Shown piece after piece: positions 10,446-18,046 of a stretch of 64,000 nucleotides of DNA. The first letter of the stretch is position 1; each line of letters starts with the position of its first letter. Location of the stretch: contig NZ_ML123047.1 of assembly GCF_003846175.1 (NCBI RefSeq), positions 543,549 through 607,548 of the forward strand. The letters run 5' to 3'. The notes under the pieces were generated by a model. The model was not told the DNA's origin and did no database searches. It saw only the letters and a program-made list of their open reading frames with translations. The DNA comes from Streptomyces sp. ADI95-17. GTDB taxonomy: Bacteria > Actinomycetota > Actinomycetes > Streptomycetales > Streptomycetaceae. Position numbers and translations under genes: made by a program.

Positions 10446-12527
10446 TCAGATGTCGAGGAAGCGGACGTCCTTGGCGTTGCGCTGGATGAACGAGCGCCGC
10501 GCCTCGACGTCCTCGCCCATCAGCACCGAGAAGAGGTCGTCGGCCTGCGCCGCGTCGTCCAGCGTGACCTGGCCGAGAACCCGGTGGTCGATGTCCATGG
10601 TGGTGACGCGCAGCTCCTCGGCGTTCATCTCACCGAGACCCTTGAAGCGCTGGATCGAGTCTTCCTTGATCCGCTTGCCGTTCTGCTTGCCCAGCTGGAC
10701 CAGGGCGTCGCGCTCCCGGTCCGAGTACGCGTACTCGAAGTCGTCCCGGCCCCACTTGATCTTGTAGAGCGGCGGGCGGGAGAGGTACACGTGCCCGGCC
10801 TCGACCAGCGGACGCATGAAGCGGAAGAGGAACGTCAGCAGCAGGGTGTTGATGTGCTGACCGTCGACGTCGGCGTCCGCCATCAGGATGATCTTGTGAT
10901 AGCGCAGCTTCTCGATGTCGAAGTCCTCGTGGACTCCGGTACCGAAGGCCGAGATCAGCGCCTGGACCTCGGTGTTCTGCAGGATCTTGTCGACCCGGGC
11001 CTTCTCGACGTTCAGGATCTTGCCGCGGATCGGCAGGATCGCCTGGTACATCGGATTACGGCCGGACTTCGCCGAACCACCGGCGGAGTCACCCTCGACG
11101 ATGAAGATCTCGCACTTCGTCGGGTCGTTGGACTGGCAGTCGCTCAGCTTGCCCGGCAGCGAGGCGCTCTCCAGGAGCCCCTTGCGGCGGGTCAGATCGC
11201 GCGCCTTGCGGGCCGCGACGCGGGCCGTGGCCGCCGCGATGCCCTTGCGGATGATGTCGGCCGCCTCGTTGGGATTGCGGTCGAACCAGTCCGTGAGCTG
11301 CTCGTGGACGACCTTCTGGACGAAGGTCTTGGCCTCCGTGTTGCCCAGCTTGGTCTTCGTCTGGCCCTCGAACTGCGGCTCGCCCAGCTTCACCGAGATG
11401 ATCGCCGTCAGACCCTCGCGGATGTCGTCACCCGTGAGGTTGTCGTCCTTCTCGCGCAGCAGCTTCTTCTCGCGCGCGTACTTGTTGACCAGCGTGGTCA
11501 GCGCGGCGCGGAAGCCCTCCTCGTGGGTACCGCCCTCATGCGTGTGGATCGTGTTCGCGAAGGAGTAGACACCCTCGCTGTACTGCGTGTTCCACTGCAT
11601 GGCGATCTCGGCCGAGAGGAGACGCTCCTTGTCCTCGGCCTCGATGTCGATCACCGACTGGTGGATGACATCGCCCTTGCGGGAGTTCAGGTACTTCACG
11701 AAGTCGACGATGCCGCCCTCGTAGTGGTACGTGACCGTGCGGGCCTGCTCCGCCTCGCCGGCCTCGGCCACCTCGGCGACGTCCGCGCCCAGCGTCGCCT
11801 TCGCCGACTCGCGCTCGTCGGTGAGCTTGATCGTCAGGCCCTTGTTGAGGAACGCCATCTCCTGGAAGCGGCGCGACAGGGTCTCGAAGGAGTACTCGGT
11901 CGTCTCGAAGATGTCCCCGTCGGCCCAGAAGGTGACGGACGTCCCCGTCTCCTCGGTGGCCTCGTTGCGGGCCAGCGGAGCGGTGGGCACACCGAGCTTG
12001 TAGTCCTGGGTCCAGCGGTAACCGTCCGTCCGGACCTCGACCGAGACCCGCGAGGACAGCGCGTTGACCACGGAGACACCGACACCGTGCAGACCGCCGG
12101 AGACGGCGTAGCCGCCGCCGCCGAACTTGCCGCCGGCGTGCAGCACCGTCAGCACGACCTCGACCGCGGGCTTCTTCTCCGACGGCACGATGCCGACCGG
12201 GATGCCTCGGCCGTTGTCGATCACGCGGACCCCGCCGTCGGCGAGGACCGTGACGTCGATCGTGTCCGCGTGCCCTGCCAGCGCCTCGTCGACCGAGTTG
12301 TCGACGACCTCGTACACAAGGTGGTGGAGGCCGCGCTCACCGGTGGAACCGATGTACATGCCAGGTCGCTTGCGGACCGCGTCCAGACCCTCGAGGACGG
12401 TGATCGCGCTGGCGTCGTACGAGGCCGTGACCTCGCCCGCGCCCGCGGACTCGCCCGCAGCGACAGCCTCGGCGCTCTCACCGGGTGTGGACGGAATGTT
12501 CTCGTTGGGGTTGCCGGAATCGGCCAC
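10446..12527 (-). CDS. gyrB: DNA gyrase subunit B
   Basis: A 693-residue protein with the GHKL ATPase fold: VDNSVDEALAGH, DNGRGIPVG and GLHGVGVSVVNALS. The transducer domain follows, then the Toprim domain with EGDSAGGSAKSGR and PIRGKILNVEKAR, and the GyrB tail ending RRSFIQRNAKDVRFLDI. GTG 12527 (MADSGNPNEN) is chosen because GAAAGGGCG precedes it and known Streptomyces GyrB proteins start this way; the frame is open further upstream without a ribosome site. Its promoter must lie in the 437-bp gap to dciA; in Streptomyces this promoter is known to respond to supercoiling. Confidence 0.99.
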   Translation of the reverse strand: MADSGNPNENIPSTPGESAEAVAAGESAGAGEVTASYDASAITVLEGLDAVRKRPGMYIGSTGERGLHHLVYEVVDNSVDEALAGHADTIDVTVLADGGVRVIDNGRGIPVGIVPSEKKPAVEVVLTVLHAGGKFGGGGYAVSGGLHGVGVSVVNALSSRVSVEVRTDGYRWTQDYKLGVPTAPLARNEATEETGTSVTFWADGDIFETTEYSFETLSRRFQEMAFLNKGLTIKLTDERESAKATLGADVAEVAEAGEAEQARTVTYHYEGGIVDFVKYLNSRKGDVIHQSVIDIEAEDKERLLSAEIAMQWNTQYSEGVYSFANTIHTHEGGTHEEGFRAALTTLVNKYAREKKLLREKDDNLTGDDIREGLTAIISVKLGEPQFEGQTKTKLGNTEAKTFVQKVVHEQLTDWFDRNPNEAADIIRKGIAAATARVAARKARDLTRRKGLLESASLPGKLSDCQSNDPTKCEIFIVEGDSAGGSAKSGRNPMYQAILPIRGKILNVEKARVDKILQNTEVQALISAFGTGVHEDFDIEKLRYHKIILMADADVDGQHINTLLLTFLFRFMRPLVEAGHVYLSRPPLYKIKWGRDDFEYAYSDRERDALVQLGKQNGKRIKEDSIQRFKGLGEMNAEELRVTTMDIDHRVLGQVTLDDAAQADDLFSVLMGEDVEARRSFIQRNAKDVRFLDI

Positions 12528-12964
12528 GAAGCGCCCTTTCTGGCACAGCACAGGCCGTTCTCCGGGCAAACGGGAGCGGCTGCGTCGTTCGGCTTGTATC
12601 GACGACTCCCGCAAGACACGGGATTGTTCACCAGTCTACCGGTAGCGCCGACATGAATGGGGGTTTGCCGGTACCTGAGTACGCATGTGCCGCCCTGAAT
12701 GAGCGGCTGACGACTCCCCATATTCAGGGAGGGCCCTCAGGAGGCTCACACAGGCCTTGAGCGCTTCGGCCTGTCAACCTCTCGCTACCGTGAGGGACAC
12801 CCCAATCTCACCGCGTGGCCGCAACCACCACAGACCCGCACAACACGGACCCGGCGGACAAGCGCCCCGGGCGGACAGCACAGAGCCGCGGCGGAGCCGG
12901 GAAGGGGGACCGCGCAACGCCCGGGAACAGCCCGGACACCGGTCAGTCATGAGAAAAGCGCAGG
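12528..12964. other. Intergenic region between dciA-like gene and gyrB (gyrB promoter)
   Basis: 437 bp without a convincing gene. It must contain the end of the recF-dciA transcript and the gyrBA promoter. The stretch 12540-12640 is relatively AT-rich for this genome and is the likeliest promoter location, but I see no unambiguous -35/-10 pair. Confidence 0.5.
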
Positions 12965-13537
12965 TCAGCCGTATGTGTCGCCGGGGCCGGTGCTTCCGGG
13001 CGCGCGCAGCGGACCGAACCTGCGCTGCGGGCCGCCGGGCCCCAGCACCTTGATCAGCCGGACCGTGCCCTGCCCGAGGTCCGCGTTCAGCCGGGCCACC
13101 AGCTGGGGCGCCAGCAGGCGCAGCTGCGTCGCCCACGCCGTCGAGTCGCACTGCACCGTCAGCACCCGCTCGTCCGGGTCCTCGTCGTACTTCAAAGGCA
13201 CACAATGTTTGGCCAGATCTTCACCCACGATCTGCGGCCAGCGCCCCATGACCCCGCCCACCGCCGCCGGGGTCTCCCAGCCGCGCTCGGTGATCAGCCG
13301 GTTGATCGCGGAGCCCAGCGGCAGCGGGTCACGCCCGTCGGCCCGCGCGCCCGACCGCAGTCCGCCGCCCCGCCGGGCCTGCTTCTTCTGCTGCGCGGCG
13401 GCGCCGCGCGCCCGCGCCTGCTCCTTCGCCGCGCGCAGGGCGACCCGCGCCAGATCGACGCCCGAGGGCTCCGGCGCCCTGCCCTCGCCTGCACGCTCCC
13501 GGCCCGGCTCCCCGGCTCCGTCGCCGCGGCCGCTCAC
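12965..13537 (-). CDS. dciA: DciA-like replicative helicase loader (DUF721)
   Basis: A 190-residue protein. The N-terminal 60 residues are basic and disordered (KEQARARGAAAQQKKQARRG). The DUF721/KH-like domain follows: GSAINRLITERGWETPAAVG, MGRWPQIVGEDLAKHCVPL, then LTVQCDSTAWATQLRLLAPQ. DUF721 is the DciA family, which delivers DnaB to DNA in bacteria lacking DnaC or DnaI; the mycobacterial homologue is the gene after recF. The GTG start overlaps the recF stop (GTGA), so translation is coupled. A dnaB gene lies 41 kb away in this window and no DnaC or DnaI is seen, consistent with that role. Confidence 0.85.
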   Translation of the reverse strand: MSGRGDGAGEPGRERAGEGRAPEPSGVDLARVALRAAKEQARARGAAAQQKKQARRGGGLRSGARADGRDPLPLGSAINRLITERGWETPAAVGGVMGRWPQIVGEDLAKHCVPLKYDEDPDERVLTVQCDSTAWATQLRLLAPQLVARLNADLGQGTVRLIKVLGPGGPQRRFGPLRAPGSTGPGDTYG

Positions 13538-14664
13538 AGCCGCTCCACCTCACCCGCGGACACCGCGAACCGGGTCCCCGCCAGCACGCCCGGAACGTCG
13601 TCGTCCACCGCGGCCGTCACGAGTACCTGCTCACCCGGGGCCACCAGCTCCGCCAGCCGCTCCCGGCGCCGGGAGTCCAGCTCCGCGAAGACGTCGTCCA
13701 GCACCAGCACCGGCTCGTTGCCCTCGCTGCGCAGCAGATCGTACGAGGCCAGCCGCAACGCCAGCGCGTACGACCAGGACTCGCCATGGCTCGCGTACCC
13801 CTTGGCCGGCATGCCCCGCAGCCCCAGCAGCAGATCGTCGCGGTGCGGCCCGACCAGCGTCACGCCCCGCTCGATCTCCTGCTTGCGGACCTCCACCAGG
13901 GCGGCGATCAGCTGCTCGTACAGGTCCTCACGGGTACGCGCGGACTCCACGCCCGCCCCGACCGAGCTGCGGTACTCCAGCGCCAGCGGGCCGCCGCCCG
14001 GCGCGACATCCGCGTACGCCTTGTCCGCCAGCGGCTGAAGGGTGGCGATCAGATCCAGCCGCTGCGCCAGCAGCTCCGCGCCCACCCGGCCCAGGTGCTG
14101 GTCCCACACGTCGAGCGTGGACAGGTCCATCGACCGGCCGCCGTGCCGGCGCGCCATCGCCGCCGACTTCAGCAGGGTGTTGCGCTGCTTCAGCACCCGC
14201 TCGTAGTCCGAGCGCACCCCGGCCATCCGCGGCGAACGGGCCGTGATCAGCTCGTCGAGGAAGCGCCGGCGCTCCCCGGGGTCGCCCTTGACCAGCGCCA
14301 GATCCTCCGGCGCGAACAGCACCGTACGTACTATCCCCAGCACGTCACGGGGCCTGACCTGCGACGATCTATTGATACGTGCCCGGTTGGCCTTGCCCGG
14401 ATTGAGCTCCAGCTCGATCAGCTGCGAACGCTCCCCCTGCGTCACGGCGGCACGGATCACGGCCCGGTCGGCGCCCATCCGCACCAGCGGCGCGTCGGAG
14501 GAGACCCGGTGGCTGCCGAGCGTCGCGAGATAGCCGACCGCCTCGACCAGATTCGTCTTGCCCTGGCCGTTGGCCCCCACGAAAGCGGTGACGCCCGGTT
14601 CGAGAGGTACCTCGACCCGGGCGTACGAGCGGAAGTCGGCCAGCGAGAGATGCGTGACATGCAT
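13534..14664 (-). CDS. recF: DNA replication and repair protein RecF
   Basis: A 376-residue SMC-like ATPase. Walker A is GANGQGKTNLVEA (about residues 30-42), the ABC-type signature lies in the middle, and Walker B is PVLVLDDVFAELD near residue 320. RecF loads RecA at gapped DNA with RecO and RecR during replication-fork repair. Length is normal for the family. ATG 14664 (MHVTHLSL) gives the conserved first beta strand. It is coupled to dciA by a four-base overlap and follows gnd after 84 bp. Confidence 0.98.
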   Translation of the reverse strand: MHVTHLSLADFRSYARVEVPLEPGVTAFVGANGQGKTNLVEAVGYLATLGSHRVSSDAPLVRMGADRAVIRAAVTQGERSQLIELELNPGKANRARINRSSQVRPRDVLGIVRTVLFAPEDLALVKGDPGERRRFLDELITARSPRMAGVRSDYERVLKQRNTLLKSAAMARRHGGRSMDLSTLDVWDQHLGRVGAELLAQRLDLIATLQPLADKAYADVAPGGGPLALEYRSSVGAGVESARTREDLYEQLIAALVEVRKQEIERGVTLVGPHRDDLLLGLRGMPAKGYASHGESWSYALALRLASYDLLRSEGNEPVLVLDDVFAELDSRRRERLAELVAPGEQVLVTAAVDDDVPGVLAGTRFAVSAGEVERL

Positions 14665-14748
14665 GGGTGTACGCCGACCTTCCCGGCTTCCTGCTCCGTG
14701 CTTCGTGGAGCGGACCGGCCGCCGTGGCCCGGCCCGCTTCCCGTTGCG

Positions 14749-15627
14749 TTACTTCTTGTTCTCGACCGCGTGGCCACCGAACTGGTTGCGCAGCGCGGCG
14801 ATCATCTTCATCTGCGGGGAGTCCTCCTGGCGCGAGGCGAAACGCGCGAAGAGCGACGCGGTGATCGCGGGCAGCGGCACCGCGTTGTCGATCGCGGCCT
14901 CCACCGTCCACCGGCCCTCGCCGGAGTCGGCGGCGAAGCCGCGCAGCTTGTCGAGGTGCTCGTCGTCGTCCAGCGCGTTGACCGCCAGGTCGAGCAGCCA
15001 GGAACGGATGACCGTGCCCTCCTGCCAGGAGCGGAAGACCTCGCGCACATCGGTGACGGAGTCGACCTTCTCCAGGAGCTCCCAGCCCTCGGCGTAGGCC
15101 TGCATCATGGCGTACTCGATGCCGTTGTGGACCATCTTCGCGAAGTGGCCGGCGCCGACCTTGCCCGCGTGGACGGAGCCGAAGTCGCCCTCGGGCTTCA
15201 GCGCGTCGAAGACCGGCTGGACCTTCGCCACGTTCTCGGCGTCGCCGCCGTACATCAGCGCGTAGCCGTTCTCCAGGCCCCAGACGCCGCCGGAGACGCC
15301 GCAGTCGACGAAGCCGATGCCCTTGATGCCCAGCTCGACCGCGTGCTTCTCGTCGTCGGTCCAGCGGGAGTTCCCGCCGTCCACGACGATGTCGCCGGGC
15401 GAGAGAAGACCGGCGAGCTCGTCGATGGTGGCCTGGGTCGGGGCGCCGGCCGGAACCATCACCCAGACGACCCGGGGACCCTTCAGCTTGCCCACAAGCT
15501 CTTCGAGGCTGTGGACATCGGAGACGTCCGGGTTGCGGTCGTAACCGATGACGGTGTGGCCTGCGCGGCGGATGCGCTCGCGCATGTTGCCGCCCATCTT
15601 GCCGAGGCCGACGAGACCGAGCTCCAT
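14749..15627 (-). CDS. gnd: 6-phosphogluconate dehydrogenase, short (GndA/YqeC) type
   Basis: A 292-residue oxidoreductase, the short tetrameric class rather than the 470-residue classical enzyme. The Rossmann motif GLGKMGGNM is at residues 7-15. The catalytic region reads AGKVGAGHFAKMVHNGIEYAM, with the expected Lys and Asn. It oxidatively decarboxylates 6-phosphogluconate to ribulose 5-phosphate in the pentose phosphate pathway; short forms often prefer NAD. Its position between dnaN and recF is conserved in Streptomyces and unusual elsewhere, and gives no evident link to replication. The start ATG 15627 gives MELGLVGLG. Confidence 0.95.
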   Translation of the reverse strand: MELGLVGLGKMGGNMRERIRRAGHTVIGYDRNPDVSDVHSLEELVGKLKGPRVVWVMVPAGAPTQATIDELAGLLSPGDIVVDGGNSRWTDDEKHAVELGIKGIGFVDCGVSGGVWGLENGYALMYGGDAENVAKVQPVFDALKPEGDFGSVHAGKVGAGHFAKMVHNGIEYAMMQAYAEGWELLEKVDSVTDVREVFRSWQEGTVIRSWLLDLAVNALDDDEHLDKLRGFAADSGEGRWTVEAAIDNAVPLPAITASLFARFASRQEDSPQMKMIAALRNQFGGHAVENKK

Positions 15628-15748
15628 CAGAGATTCCTTAAGCGTTGTGCCGATTCGTACCCGAGGACGAGCCTACGCCCGGCCGGGGACGGACCGACGG
15701 GCATGCTCGTCACCGAGCGTGCCCGTCGGGAACCGCCGTGACGGGACC

Positions 15749-15831
15749 GATGCCGGATCGGCCGATAAGCCGGATCGGCCGGAGAAGCGGATCAGCCTGG
15801 GAGGCGGATCAGCCGGAGAGGCGGACCGGCA
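15749..15831. repeat. 17-bp tandem repeat crossing the dnaN stop codon
   Basis: Imperfect 17-bp units follow one another: 15764-15780, 15781-15797 and 15798-15814, with partial units at both ends. The shared core is GCGGATCAGCC or CCGGATCGGCC. The unit at 15798-15831 contains the last codons and stop of dnaN (RLSG); the others are downstream copies. The array can also fold (GGCCGAT/ATCGGCC), so it may act in termination. Confidence 0.7.
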
Positions 15832-16939
15832 TGATCAGGTACTTGTACGCGTCGTCCGCCTCGGCGTCCACAGCAGGGCGACCGCTGAGCAGCGCGGGCT
15901 TGGTGGACGTCGTGAACGAGAGCTGGGCGACCGGGGAGTCGATCGCGCTCAGCCCGTCCAGCAGGAAGGTCGGGTTGAAGGCGATCGAGATGTCGTCACC
16001 CTCCAGCACCGCGTCGACCCGCTCCACAGCCTGTGCGTCGTCGCTGGAACCGGCCTCCAGGATCAGCACGCCCTGCTCGAAGCTGAGCCGCACCGGGGTG
16101 TTCCGCTCGGCGACGAGGGCCACGCGCTTGACGGCCTCGACGAACGGTGCCGTCTCGATGACCGCGACCGAGTTGAACTCGGTGGGGAAGAGCGTGCGGT
16201 ACTTCGGCAGATCGCCTTCGAGCAGCCGCGTGGTCGTACGCCGGCCGGCGCCCTCGAAACCGATCAGACCCTCACCGGCACCAGAGCCGGACAGCGCCAG
16301 GGTGACCGTGTCACCGCTGGTCAGGGCCTTGGCGGTGTCCAGCAGCGTCTTGGCGGGCACCAGGGCGACCGCGGAGGCGTCCGGGTTCTCCGGCTTCCAG
16401 AGGAACTCTCGGACCGCGAAGCGGTAGCGGTCGGTCGAGGCCAGGGTGACGGTGTCGCCCTCGATCTCGATCCGCACACCGGTCAGCACCGGCAGCGTGT
16501 CGTCGCGGCCCGCGGCGATGGCGACCTGGGCGGCGGCCGAGGCGAAGACCTCGCCGGGGACCGTGCCGGTGGCGGTCGGCATCTCGGGGAGTGCCGGGTA
16601 CTCCTCCACAGGAAGGGTGTGGAGTGTGAATCGCGAGGAGCCGCAGACCACGGTCGCCCGTACACCGTCTGTGGAAATCTCCACCGGGCGGTTGGGGAGG
16701 GCGCGGCAGATGTCGGCGAGGAGCCGGCCGGAGACCAGCACCGTGCCGTCCTCCTCGACCTCGGCGTCCACCGAGACCCGGGCCGAGACCTCGTAGTCGA
16801 AGCTGGAGAAGCTGAGGGCGCCGTCCTCAGCCTTCAGCAGAAGGCCCGCAAGAACGGGCGCCGGCGGACGGGCCGGGAGGCTACGGGCCACCCAGGCCAC
16901 AGCCTCCGCGAGTACATCGCGCTCCACCCGGATCTTCAC
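15809..16939 (-). CDS. dnaN: DNA polymerase III beta subunit (sliding clamp)
   Basis: A 376-residue protein with the three repeated clamp domains. Family landmarks include LLDGLSAIDSP in the middle of the third domain and the terminal KYLIMPVRLSG, where the usual ending is MPMRL. The homodimeric ring tethers the replicative polymerase and other partners to DNA. ATG 16939 (MKIRVERDVLAEAV) is the standard start. It is transcribed away from oriC. Its stop lies in a 17-bp tandem repeat. Confidence 0.99.
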   Translation of the reverse strand: MKIRVERDVLAEAVAWVARSLPARPPAPVLAGLLLKAEDGALSFSSFDYEVSARVSVDAEVEEDGTVLVSGRLLADICRALPNRPVEISTDGVRATVVCGSSRFTLHTLPVEEYPALPEMPTATGTVPGEVFASAAAQVAIAAGRDDTLPVLTGVRIEIEGDTVTLASTDRYRFAVREFLWKPENPDASAVALVPAKTLLDTAKALTSGDTVTLALSGSGAGEGLIGFEGAGRRTTTRLLEGDLPKYRTLFPTEFNSVAVIETAPFVEAVKRVALVAERNTPVRLSFEQGVLILEAGSSDDAQAVERVDAVLEGDDISIAFNPTFLLDGLSAIDSPVAQLSFTTSTKPALLSGRPAVDAEADDAYKYLIMPVRLSG

Positions 16940-17700
16940 CGGAACCGCCTCCTGCTGTTGCTCGCTCGCCCTGCTGGCCTTCGTCGTCTGATCGCGTCCT
17001 TTGCCGCCGAGGCAGCGAGGACGCCGGGGACCAGTCTGACGTACGGCACCGACACTCGGTGCTGCTCGGGGTCAAGTCGCGACAAGAGGTTCGGAGAGCT
17101 CCGGCGCCGAGTTGTGCACAGGCCCCACTTCGAAGCGGATTCCGGGCTAACTCTATGTGGCAGTAGTAGTAGGGCCTGTGGAAACCGTGGATAACGTCGT
17201 TTCCGCAGGTCAGGTCCTGTTTTTTATCCACTGCCCCTGTGGGCGGCACCGGTGGACAACACGGTGCTTCTGTGGACACAGGAAAGTTCTGCACACCCGA
17301 TGCACAGGCCAGGGGGGTTTCTCCCCAGGGCTGTCCCCAGCTTTACCCAGGTTCCCCACAGCCCAACCGACCCTCCTGGTGTGACGCCTTTCACTCGGCG
17401 CGGTGAAAGGCGGTGCCGCGTTGCCGAACAGTGGACAGAGGTGTGGAGAAGCGGCGGGAAGCTGGGGACAAGACGGCTCGGCCTGTGGGTCGCCGGTGGA
17501 CAACTTCATCCACGCCCTGTGGACGAATATTTTGTCCACAGGCTGTGGATCATTGTTGACCACAAATCCCCAACCCCTTGACCTGGCCTGATGGAGTATC
17601 GGCAGTCGCCCCTGTGGAAGCAATATGGACAACTTCCGGATCCCCAGGCTGTGGAGGGAGAAAACTCCCCAGATCTGTGGAGAACAGGCGGTCAGCGGCA
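16940..17700. other. oriC: Chromosomal replication origin oriC (DnaA-box clusters)
   Basis: Non-coding DNA between dnaN and dnaA. One box is a perfect TTGTCCACA (17532-17540, plus). One-mismatch boxes on the plus strand are 17112-17120, 17224-17232 (TTATCCACT) and 17556-17564. On the minus strand they are 17186-17194, 17251-17259, 17271-17279, 17442-17450, 17463-17471, 17495-17503, 17518-17526, 17624-17632 and 17676-17684. Weaker candidates are 17352-17360 (plus) and 17544-17552 (minus). Boxes form two groups (17.1-17.3 and 17.44-17.68 kb), with both orientations mixed, typical of Streptomyces oriC. AT-rich patches (GAATATTTTG, 17525-17534) are short; no long AT-rich unwinding element is seen. 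Confidence 0.93.
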
Positions 17701-17842
17701 GGTATTCGAACACCGCGGCGGCGCTGGAACGGCGGCAGCGGGTCGGGGGCGGGTCTCGGATCGGGTTCTGGGGCGGCTGCGGACGGCTCCGAGGAAGCGT
17801 TCAGGAGCCGTTCAGGGAGCGCTCAGGAGGTCTCGGGCCCGG

Positions 17843-17908
17843 GTTCAGGCCCGGCTCAGGCCCGGCTCAGGCCCGGCTCGTGGCCGGCTCGTGGCCGGCT
17901 CAGGACCC
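17843..17908. repeat. Six tandem 11-bp repeats between oriC and dnaA
   Basis: Units starting at 17843, 17854, 17865, 17876, 17887 and 17898 follow the patterns GCTCAGGCCCG and GCTCGTGGCCG. Related GTTCAGG and GCTCAGG motifs precede them at 17795-17830. The last unit pairs with CCTGAGCCG at 17923-17931 to form a strong GC hairpin. It lies past the dnaA terminator. Confidence 0.8.
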
Positions 17909-17968
17909 GCCCCGGACCGGGCCTGAGCCGGCTCGGGCCCGCTGCCGGGCGTCCTCCGGACAACGAAA

Positions 17969-18010
17969 AGGGCGCCCGATGAACCCTGTTGAGGATTGCT
18001 CGGGCGCCCT
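17969..18010 (-). terminator. dnaA terminator
   Basis: AGGGCGCCCGA pairs with TCGGGCGCCCT across a 20-base loop. On the minus strand it is followed by a T run, 37 bp beyond the dnaA stop. Confidence 0.8.
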
Positions 18011-18046
18011 GTCGGCGCGTGCGGCGCGTCCGCCGGCGGCGGTGCG

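Noticed and set aside
17843..17908. Tandem repeats considered as a CRISPR array
   Set aside because: Units of 11 bp follow each other without unique spacers and no cas genes are present.
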